Of a stretch of 64,000 bases of DNA, positions 56,644-64,000 are shown piece after piece. The notes under the pieces were generated by a model. It worked only from the letters and a program-made list of their open reading frames with translations, did not search any database and was not told the DNA's origin. Origin of the DNA: Chryseobacterium camelliae (GTDB lineage Bacteria > Bacteroidota > Bacteroidia > Flavobacteriales > Weeksellaceae); NCBI RefSeq assembly GCF_030818575.1, contig NZ_JAUTAL010000001.1:1736001-1800000 (forward strand), given 5' to 3'. The first letter of the stretch is position 1. The number at the start of each line of letters is the position of its first letter. The position numbers and the translations under genes are program-made.

Positions 56644-56976
56644 CTATTTGTCTATGAATCCGAAACGGTTTTCAAACATATGCCCGATAACCGGGAACGG
56701 CTTCTCCTCCTCATTGGCCGCATTGATGATGCCCATAATCAGCAGGATTAAAAAAATGATCCCGATAAAATTGATGAAACCAACTGAAGGGACTATAGCC
56801 ACGACTACCGACATAAGAATATTGACGATAAAAGATACAATAAAAAGGCCCAATCCCTGTTTCAGGTGGTATACCGCCAGGTCACTTTTAGGATTGAGGT
56901 CCTTGCTTTTCACATACGCGATGATCCAACCTATAATGGTGACATAAGATAAGATCGCTACAGTTTTGTTGCTCAT
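56644..56976 (-). CDS. DUF4870 family membrane protein
   Basis: The protein is 110 residues from the ATG at 56976 (MSNKTVAILSYVTIIGWIIA); a start at 57000 adds eight residues with no match. It has three or four membrane segments and the DUF4870 motif AVYHLKQGLGLFIVSFIVNI. The function of the family is unknown. It is a single gene facing away from repeat cluster 2. Confidence 0.88.
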   Translation of the reverse strand: MSNKTVAILSYVTIIGWIIAYVKSKDLNPKSDLAVYHLKQGLGLFIVSFIVNILMSVVVAIVPSVGFINFIGIIFLILLIMGIINAANEEEKPFPVIGHMFENRFGFIDK

Positions 56977-57270
56977 ACTATTGCTTTTTATTTGCGGCAA
57001 AATTATGAAGAGCTATAAGGAGTTTTCCGGATAATTGATATTCCGGCATTTTGATTTGGTATTTATGAAAGATGACCTGATATTTTGATTTTTCCGTGTT
57101 GTTCCGGTATTCAGCCGGCTCATTTATTTTTACCGATTGGTCAGGTTCTCTTGATTGAGGCGATAAATGCTTGCATCAGAGCAGAAAATAATTGCTGATT
57201 GAGAACGGGCGGTTGCTTAATGAAACAGGGATTGATGTTTAGCATTGTTATACACTTAAGCATAAGAAGA

Positions 57271-58094
57271 ATCAATTATCTGACAAACACTGCGGCGCCG
57301 TCAGTTCGAGTGTTTTTCGCAGCAAAGCGAAGAAAAATGTATCGAGAACCAATGATCGACAAACAAAAAAGTGCTTCTTTTCAAAAAGTTCTCGATACAC
57401 TCCACTCCGTTCCGCACTCGAACTGACGGAGACGGAAATCAATCTCTGACAAACACTGCAGCCACGTCAGTTCGAGTGTTTTTCGCAGCAAAGCGAAGAA
57501 AAATATATCGAGAACCAATGATTGACAAACAAAAAAGTGCTTCTTTTCAAAAGTTCTCGATACACTCCACTCCGTTCCGCACTCGAACTGACGGAGACGG
57601 AAATTAATATCTGACAAACACTGCAGCCACGTCAGTTCGAGTGTTTTTCGTAGTAAAACGGAGAAAAATGTATCGAGAACTGATGATTAACAAACAAAGG
57701 TTACCATCCGCAACAAGTTCCCTACACACTCCACTTCGTTCCGCACTCGAACTGATGGAGACGGAAATTAATCTCTGACAAACACTGCGGCCACGTCAGT
57801 TCGAGCGTTTTTCGCAGCAACGCGGAGAAAAATGTATCGAGAACCGGTGATTGACAAACAAAAGTGTGATTCTTTTCAAAAAGTTCTCGATACACTCCAC
57901 TCCGTTCCGTACTCGAACTGACCGAGACGGAAATTAATCTCTGACAAACATTACAGCGCCGTCAGTTCGAGTGTTTTTCGCAGCAAAGCGAAGAAAAATA
58001 TATTGAGAACTGGTGATTGATAAACAAAAGAAGGTTACCGTCCGCACTAAGTTCTCGATACACTCCACTCCGTTCCGCACTCGAACTGACGGAG
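57271..58094. repeat. Tandem array of ~165-bp palindromic repeats, cluster 2
   Basis: The repeat is the same as in cluster 1. Left arms (GTTCTCGATACACTCC or variants) begin at 57389, 57553, 57717, 57883 and 58051, a period of 164-168 bp. The cluster starts with a right half (GTCAGTTCGAGTG ... TATCGAGAAC) and ends with a left half, so the unit boundary is reversed relative to cluster 1. It fills the space between the divergent DUF4870 and AraC genes; no gene is present from 57001 to 58288. Confidence 0.9.
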
Positions 58095-58288
58095 AATCAT
58101 TTAATCAATGAAGAGACATTGCAACTTATTAAAACTCATTTTAACATCATTATAATTCGTATTGTGTCATTCAGAAGAGTCAGATGTTATCCAGAAAGCA
58201 AATTTTCATGTATCGCTGTATATTTTTATCTTTACGTTTTACGTTTTCATTAATTATGAATCAATAATCCATTAAACGAAATACAACA

Positions 58289-59116
58289 ATGCAGGAAAAT
58301 GATGGAGAATATAAGAGCAATCGAATAGAAGTCCCGGAAGAATTCAGCGAAGTTTTCTCCCACTTTTACCATGCAGAAAATGCTTCGTCTGAAACCATTT
58401 CAAGGATCCTGCTACCCTCTTTTCAGACCATTTTGATTTTTAGTTTCGGACTGCAACCCACGACGATCCATACATTTAATGATACTCAAGTAGATATTGA
58501 CAGCTGCCTTGTCTTAGGTCCGGTAAAGAAAGCATTCCAATATTCCCTTCCTCCAGGCTCAACCATCCTTGTGGCCAATTTTAAGAATGATGCTTTTTTC
58601 CGCTTCTTCGGGCAGGGTGCTATTTGGGAACATTTTTCCGTACATCCAGATCAGCTCCTGGACGAAAACTGCTTTACCGCTTTATGGAAAGAACTCAACA
58701 ACCTCAATGACACTCATCAAAGAATCAATTATATCCTTGAGTATTGCAGGCCATACCTCAGGCCCAGGAATACCGTTGCAGAAGCCCTGTCTAACTTTGA
58801 TCATGAAGCACTCGACACGGTTAAATCAATAGCTTCCCTTCAAAACCAGACGGAAAGAACGGTACAGCTCAGCCATAAAAAATATTTGGGCTATACTTCC
58901 AAAGAAGCCAGCCGTTATCGCCGGTTCCTGAAAGCGGTTATGCATATTCAGGATGTATTGGAAGCTTCAGGCAACGTGGAATGGTTTGACATTGTGTCAG
59001 AATGTGGCTATTATGACCAGAGCCAACTCATTCACGATTTCAATTACTACCTTCATATCAGCCCTACCCAATACCTGAAGTTCCAGGAGGATATCTGTAT
59101 CTCCGAAAACCGGTAA
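58289..59116 (+). CDS. AraC family transcriptional regulator
   Basis: The 275-residue protein has an N-terminal ligand-type domain (RIEVPEEFSEVFSHFYHAEN, RILLPSFQTILIFSFGLQPT, residues ~1-150) and a C-terminal AraC DNA-binding domain. The latter is seen as TERTVQLSHKKYLGYTSKEA (first HTH) and FDIVSECGYYDQSQLIHDFN with YLHISPTQYLKF (second HTH). It lies 74 bp before an NAD(P)H oxidoreductase on the same strand, which it probably controls. The pair is bracketed by repeat clusters 2 and 3. Confidence 0.9.
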   Translation: MQENDGEYKSNRIEVPEEFSEVFSHFYHAENASSETISRILLPSFQTILIFSFGLQPTTIHTFNDTQVDIDSCLVLGPVKKAFQYSLPPGSTILVANFKNDAFFRFFGQGAIWEHFSVHPDQLLDENCFTALWKELNNLNDTHQRINYILEYCRPYLRPRNTVAEALSNFDHEALDTVKSIASLQNQTERTVQLSHKKYLGYTSKEASRYRRFLKAVMHIQDVLEASGNVEWFDIVSECGYYDQSQLIHDFNYYLHISPTQYLKFQEDICISENR

Positions 59117-59190
59117 TCCGTTTCGTTTTCTTACAATTTTACCTCTGATTGCCATTTTATCTTTGTCCTGTACCAATAAAAAACAGAACA

Positions 59191-59766
59191 ATGAGACATT
59201 TAGTTATTTATAGTCATCCGAATGACCAGAGTTTAAACCACCATCTCCTTCAGACCGTCACAGAAATCCTGAAAGCACAGAACCAAGAGATCAGAATCAG
59301 GGATTTATACGAACTTGATTTCAATCCTGTTCTGTCCCTGCAAGACCTTAAAGATCAAAGGTCCGGCCAACTGTCACAGGATATTAGAGAGGAACAGGAG
59401 CATATTTTATGGGCAGAGCACATTACTTTTATTTATCCGATCTGGTGGACCGGAATGCCTGCCATGATGAAAGGTTTCATCGATCGTGTCTTCAGTTATG
59501 GCTTTGCCTACCGTTATGACCAGGGCATCCAGAAAGGCTTGCTCAAAGGTAAAAAGACAATCATCATCAATACACATGGAAAATCCAAGGCTGAATACGC
59601 AAGCATAGGAATGGACCAGGCACTGAGCCTGACCTCTGATAAGGGTATCTATACCTATTGCGGCCTGGAGATCAGTCAACACCTGTTTTTAGACAGGGCA
59701 GATAAAGCCACTGAAGAAATGATTCAGGAATGGAAGCGAAGTATTAAGGAGGCTTATTTGGATTGA
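59191..59766 (+). CDS. NAD(P)H-dependent oxidoreductase, flavodoxin-like (NQO/MdaB/KefF type)
   Basis: The protein is 191 residues from the ATG at 59191 (MRHLVIYSHPNDQSLNHHLL). The FMN site is SHPNDQSLNHHL, and the family motif ITFIYPIWWTGMPAMMKGFI is followed by DRVFSYGFAYRYD. Enzymes of this group reduce quinones by two electrons and avoid semiquinone radicals. It is probably regulated by the AraC gene in front of it. An upstream in-frame ATG at 59149 would reach into the leader. Confidence 0.9.
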   Translation: MRHLVIYSHPNDQSLNHHLLQTVTEILKAQNQEIRIRDLYELDFNPVLSLQDLKDQRSGQLSQDIREEQEHILWAEHITFIYPIWWTGMPAMMKGFIDRVFSYGFAYRYDQGIQKGLLKGKKTIIINTHGKSKAEYASIGMDQALSLTSDKGIYTYCGLEISQHLFLDRADKATEEMIQEWKRSIKEAYLD

Positions 59767-59853
59767 TTCCCTGATGATTTGTTAAAACAGAAATTACTCA
59801 AAAGACTTGTATCGGAGAGCCAGTGATTATCAAAAGCGAGATCCTATTCAACA

Positions 59854-61088
59854 AGTTCTCGATACGCTCCACTTCGTTCCGCACTTGAACGACGAAACCG
59901 GGAATTAATCTCTGACAAACACTGCGGCCCCGTCAGTTCGAGTGTTTTTCGCAGCAAGGCGGAGAAAAATGTATCGAGAACCGGTAAGTAACAAACAAAA
60001 GTGGAATCCTTTTCAACAAGTTCTCGATACACTCCACTGCGTTCCGTACTCGAACTGACGGAGACGGAAATTAATCTATGACAAACACTGCGGCACCGTC
60101 AGTTCGAGTGTTTTTCGCAGCAAGGCGGAGAAAAATGTATCGAGAACCCGGTGATTGACAAACAAAAGAGTGCTTTTTTTCAACAAGTTCTCGATACGCT
60201 GCACTTTGTTCCGCACTCGAACTGACGGAGATGGAAATTAGTCTCTGACAAACATTGTGGCCACGTCAGTTCGAGTGTTTTTCGTAGCAAAGCGGAGAAA
60301 AATTTATCGAGAACCGATGATTGATAAACAAAGGTTACCATCCGCAACAAGTTCTCGATACGCTCCACTCCGTTCCGCACTCGAACTGACAAAGAATCGA
60401 TTGTCTAGCAATAAGTGCGGCCACGTCAGTTCGAGTGTTTTTCGCAGCAAAGCGGAGAAAAATGTATCGAGAACCCGGTGATTGACAAATAAAAGAGTGC
60501 TTCTTTTCAACAAGTTCTCGATACACTCCACTTCGTTTCGCACTCGAACTGACGGAGACGGAAATTAATCTATGACAAACACTGCGGCCACGTCAGTTCG
60601 AGTGTTTTTCGTAGCAAAGCGAAGAAAAATGTATCGAGAACTGGTGAGTATCAAACAAACGTAGTTACCATTTGCAAAAAGTTCTCGATACGCTCCACTC
60701 CGTTCCGTACTCGAACTGACGGAACCGGGAATTAATCTCTGACAAACACTGCGGCACCGTCAGTTCGAGTGTTTTTCGCAGCAATGCGGAGAAAAATGTA
60801 TCGAGAACTGGTGAGTATCAAACAAACGTAGTTACCATTTGCAAAAAGTTCTCGATACGCTCCACTCCGTTCCGCACTCGAACTGACGGAGATGGAAATT
60901 AGTCTCTGACAAACATTGTGGCCACGTCAGTTCGAGTGTTTTTCGCAGCAACGCGGAGAAAAATGTATCGAGAACCGGTGATTAACAAACAAAAGAGTGC
61001 TTCTTTTCAACAAGTTCTCGATACACTCCACTTTGTTCCGCACTCGAACTGACGGAGACGGAAATTAATCTCTGACAAACACTGCGGC
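59854..61088. repeat. Tandem array of ~165-bp palindromic repeats, cluster 3
   Basis: This is the largest cluster. Left arms begin at 59854, 60020, 60187, 60351, 60514, 60681, 60848 and 61014, a period of 163-167 bp. Arm variants (ACTCC, GCTCC, GCTGC after GTTCTCGATAC) show independent drift of units. The last unit is cut off after its left half. The cluster lies between the convergent oxidoreductase and gcvP genes. No coding region is supported from 59767 to 61158. Confidence 0.9.
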
Positions 61089-61108
61089 TCTGTTATTCAG
61101 ATCAAAAA

Positions 61109-61138
61109 AAAATCCCTTTCATTGCTGAAAGGGATTTT
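61109..61138 (-). terminator. Terminator of gcvP
   Basis: AAAATCCCTTTC and GAAAGGGATTTT arms with a 6-nt loop. On the minus strand it is followed by more T. It lies 21 bp after the gcvP stop. Confidence 0.85.
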
Positions 61139-61158
61139 CTATATTAAATCAGATTGAA

Positions 61159-64000
61159 TTACATATAAGCTTCAATCGGTTCACAGGTACATACCAGGTT
61201 TCGGTCTCCGTAAGCTTCGTCTACTCTGGAAACGGAAGCAAAGAATTTATGATCTCTTACCCACTCCAGCGGGTAAGCTGCTTTTTCCCTGCTGTATGGC
61301 TTGTCCCAAGAATCAGAAATAACCGTCTGCTCGGTGTGCGGAGCATTTTTCAGGACATTGTTTTCCCTGTCGGCTTCTCCGTTGGCAATTTCATCAATCT
61401 CATGATTGATCGCGATCAATGCTTCTGCAAAGCGGTCGATTTCAGATTTGCTTTCAGATTCTGTAGGCTCAATCATCAGGGTTCCTGCTACCGGGAAAGA
61501 AACCGTTGGTGCGTGGAATCCGTAATCCATTAATCTTTTCGCCACATCAGCCACTTCAATACCTAATGACTTGAACTGTCTGAAATCTACGATACATTCA
61601 TGTGCTACTTTTCCGTTTTCGTTGGAATATAAGATCGGGAAATGCTCGGCAAGGATTTCTTTCAGGTAGTTCGCATTCAGGATGGCGTGTTCTGTTGCTT
61701 TTTTCAGTCCGGAAGTTCCCAGCATTTTGATGTAGGCATAGGAAATGTTCAAGATCAATCCGGAACCGTAAGGTGCTGCTGAAATACCTTCAATAGAATC
61801 CTTAGAACCTACTCTGATGTTTGCATTGGAAGGCAGGAATGGAACCAGATGCTTAGCCACGCAGATCGGGCCCACACCAGGACCTCCTCCTCCGTGAGGA
61901 ATGGCGAATGTCTTGTGCAGGTTGAGGTGGCAAACGTCTGCTCCAATGTTCCCCGGGCTGGTGTAGCCTACCTGAGCGTTCATATTGGCTCCGTCCATGT
62001 ATACCTGTCCGCCGTGCTCGTGGATCAGGGCAGTAATTTCTTTGATGTTGGCATCAAAGAATCCGTATGTAGACGGATATGTGATCATAACACATGAAAG
62101 GTTTTCAGAATGCTGTTCTGTTTTGGCTTTCAGGTCTTCGAAATCGATCTCTCCGTTCTCCAGGTTTTTCACGACTACGATTTTCATTCCGGCCATTGCT
62201 GCAGAAGCAGGGTTGGTACCGTGTGCCGACTGAGGAATCAGTACTACATTCCTGTGGCCTTCACCTCTTGAGATGTGGTATTGTCTGATGACCATCAGTC
62301 CGGCATATTCCCCTTGGGCTCCGGAATTCGGCTGAAGGGAAGTTCCTGCGAAACCAGTGATTTCAGCTAGGTCTTTTTCCAGCTCACGGATCATTTCCTG
62401 GTATCCTCCGGCCTGGTCAACCGGTACAAAAGGATGGATTGCACCCCAGTTATCCCATGAAAGCGGCAGCATTTCTGTTGCTGCATTCAGCTTCATGGTA
62501 CATGATCCCAAAGAGATCATGGAATGGGTCAGCGATAAGTCTTTTCTTTCCAGACGCTTGATGTAACGCATCAGCTCTGTTTCTGTATGGTATTTGTTGA
62601 ATACTTCTTCGGTAAGGATTTCGTCTTTTCTCAAATTCTCTTCCGGAATACTGTATCCTTCTTTGATTTCTAATTTGAAAGTCTGCTTGTCTTTGAATTG
62701 GGCAAAAGATGCCATCAGATAATTCAGTTTATCCAATGTTGTACTTTCGTTGATTGCGATGCTCACAACGCCTTCCGTGAAATAATTCAGGTTCAGCTTG
62801 TGGTCCAGCATCATTCTCATCAGCCTCTTCTTGTCGTCTTCATTAACGGTAATCTTTACCGTATCAAAGATCGGCTCTTCCACGATATCATATCCTAAAG
62901 CTTTAAGACCTCCTTTCAGGGCATTCGCTTTAAAATGGATCTGGTCTGCAATATAGTTCAACCCTTTAGGACCGTGATAAACGGCATACATTCCTGCCAT
63001 TACGGCTAAAAGCACCTGAGCGGTACAGATGTTTGAAGTCGCTCTTTCTCTTTTGATGTGCTGTTCCCTGGTCTGCAGTGCCATTCTTAAAGCACGTCTT
63101 CCGTACATATCCTGGGAAACCCCGATGATCCTTCCAGGAATATCTCTTTTATATTCTTCTTTACAGGAGAAGAATGCAGCATGAGGACCTCCGTAGCCTA
63201 ACGGAATCCCGAATCTCTGCGTTGTTCCTACAGCACAGTCGGCACCCATGGAAGCCGGAGATTTCAACTTTACCAACGCCATCGGGTCACAGGCCACAAC
63301 AACCTGAAGGTCAGATTTTTTATATTCTGCAATATCTTCCGTATAATCTAACACAATTCCGTTTTTACCCGGATACTGCAACAGAACTCCGTAGTAAGAT
63401 CCATCAAATGTGTGGGTTTTATGGTCGCCTTCCACGATTTCAATTTCCAGCCCTTCAGCTTTGGTTTTAAGAACGGCAACCGTCTGAGGCAATACCAGGT
63501 CTGAAACAAAGAACTTATTGGCTCCTGCCTTCTTCTGTTCTTTGGTCCTGTTGTTAAAAAACATGTGCATCGCTTCTGCGGCGGCAGTAGATTCATCAAG
63601 CAATGAAGCATTCGCCAGAGCAAAACCGGTGAGGTCACATATTACAGTCTGGAAATTCAGAAGTGCTTCCAGCCTTCCCTGTGCAATTTCCGCCTGATAG
63701 GGTGTATAAGCAGTATACCAGCTCGGGTTTTCAAAAATATTCCTCTGGATTGCTGCCGGAAGTATGGTATTGTGATAACCGAAACCTATGTAGCTTGTGT
63801 AATCCGCATTTTTAGTAGCCAGTTCTTTCGAGTGGTTCAGCATTTCGTATTCTGAAAGCGGCTCGGAAATGTTCAGGTCTTTTTCTAAACGGATGGAGGA
63901 AGGAATAGTCTGAGAAATTAACTCTTCGATGCTTGAAACGCCCACTTTTTCCAGCATGGCCTGCTTATCAGCTTCATTCAGGGAAATGTGACGGCTCACA
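61159..64000 (-). CDS. gcvP: Glycine dehydrogenase (decarboxylating), P protein of the glycine cleavage system, 5' end missing
   Basis: About 946 residues are inside the window. The first codon in view is a GTG reading VSRHISLNEADKQAMLEKVG, but family members have a few residues before this point, so the true start is beyond 64000. The pyridoxal-phosphate lysine lies in HLNLHKTFAIPHGGGGPGVG (~residue 690), and other family blocks include SMISLGSCTMKLNAATEMLP and LQPNSGAQGEYAGLMVIRQY. The enzyme decarboxylates glycine and passes the aminomethyl group to the H protein. The other gcv genes are not in this window. Confidence 0.96.
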   Translation of the reverse strand, partial: VSRHISLNEADKQAMLEKVGVSSIEELISQTIPSSIRLEKDLNISEPLSEYEMLNHSKELATKNADYTSYIGFGYHNTILPAAIQRNIFENPSWYTAYTPYQAEIAQGRLEALLNFQTVICDLTGFALANASLLDESTAAAEAMHMFFNNRTKEQKKAGANKFFVSDLVLPQTVAVLKTKAEGLEIEIVEGDHKTHTFDGSYYGVLLQYPGKNGIVLDYTEDIAEYKKSDLQVVVACDPMALVKLKSPASMGADCAVGTTQRFGIPLGYGGPHAAFFSCKEEYKRDIPGRIIGVSQDMYGRRALRMALQTREQHIKRERATSNICTAQVLLAVMAGMYAVYHGPKGLNYIADQIHFKANALKGGLKALGYDIVEEPIFDTVKITVNEDDKKRLMRMMLDHKLNLNYFTEGVVSIAINESTTLDKLNYLMASFAQFKDKQTFKLEIKEGYSIPEENLRKDEILTEEVFNKYHTETELMRYIKRLERKDLSLTHSMISLGSCTMKLNAATEMLPLSWDNWGAIHPFVPVDQAGGYQEMIRELEKDLAEITGFAGTSLQPNSGAQGEYAGLMVIRQYHISRGEGHRNVVLIPQSAHGTNPASAAMAGMKIVVVKNLENGEIDFEDLKAKTEQHSENLSCVMITYPSTYGFFDANIKEITALIHEHGGQVYMDGANMNAQVGYTSPGNIGADVCHLNLHKTFAIPHGGGGPGVGPICVAKHLVPFLPSNANIRVGSKDSIEGISAAPYGSGLILNISYAYIKMLGTSGLKKATEHAILNANYLKEILAEHFPILYSNENGKVAHECIVDFRQFKSLGIEVADVAKRLMDYGFHAPTVSFPVAGTLMIEPTESESKSEIDRFAEALIAINHEIDEIANGEADRENNVLKNAPHTEQTVISDSWDKPYSREKAAYPLEWVRDHKFFASVSRVDEAYGDRNLVCTCEPIEAYM

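Noticed and set aside
61159..63999. GTG at 63999 as the gcvP start
   Set aside because: P proteins normally have a few residues before SRHISLNEADK, and the window ends one base later, so the gene is cut and not complete.

Overview
The window looks like chromosome from a Chryseobacterium-type flavobacterium (Bacteroidota). The grounds are AT-rich intergenic DNA, promoters with the Bacteroidota -7 element TAnnTTTG, GLPGLI, DUF3857 and DUF4870 proteins, Bacteroidota-type lipoproteins, a ~1,400-residue type II-C Cas9 and 47-bp CRISPR repeats. Most of it is ordinary core gene content: typA, dgt, tex, nei-like, gcvP, one tRNA-Arg, an SPFH protein, an ABC exporter and a CobW-type GTPase. The genus assignment is an inference from these features.

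Layout. 0-7.6 kb: a cut-off GHL10 lipoprotein, an M23 peptidase, typA, a PfpI-like protein, a DUF1294 protein and a large unrecognised protein. 7.8-8.7 kb: first cluster of ~165-bp tandem palindromic repeats. 8.9-13.2 kb: an HTH regulator and a McrBC restriction operon headed by a fragment of a type I restriction subunit. 13.2-21.5 kb: an FMN reductase and a type II-C CRISPR-Cas locus (array, cas2, broken cas1, cas9, a crRNA-like RNA, tracrRNA). 21.5-32.7 kb: YceI, Tex, secreted proteins, an Hc1-like protein, CinA-like, VOC, ASCH, acyltransferase and hydrolase genes, and a tRNA. 32.7-43.7 kb: an outer-membrane barrel plus a frameshifted TPR protein, a permease, a DUF3857 protein and a CobW GTPase behind a Zur-like operator. 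43.8-53 kb: DoxX, Crp/Fnr, SPFH, dGTPase, methyltransferase, DNA glycosylase, SMR pump, AAA ATPase and ABC exporter. 53-57 kb: two HTH proteins and two secreted repeat proteins. 57.3-61.1 kb: repeat clusters two and three around an AraC regulator/oxidoreductase pair. 61.2-64 kb: gcvP, whose start lies beyond the edge.

The most interesting system is the control region of cas9. Divergent from cas9, and between it and the tracrRNA gene, lies what appears to be a separate small RNA gene (about 21049-21212). It carries a degenerate copy of the first ~24 nt of the CRISPR repeat and then a strong terminator. The 12 nt around the seed end of its guide (21147-21158) are identical to the cas9 sense strand across the cas9 -33 promoter element (21019-21008). 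This is the layout expected of a natural crRNA-like RNA that pairs with tracrRNA and leads Cas9 to sit on its own promoter. It resembles in logic the scaRNA of Francisella (II-B) and the long-form tracrRNA of Streptococcus (II-A), but here in II-C with a separate RNA.

In the same locus cas1 is broken by two independent frameshifts while cas9, cas2, tracrRNA and the array are intact. The array also holds a tandem duplication of two repeat-spacer units. I read it as a locus probably able to interfere and self-regulate but not to acquire spacers. The three frameshifts (two in cas1, one in the TPR gene) need raw reads, because two of them lie in homopolymer runs.
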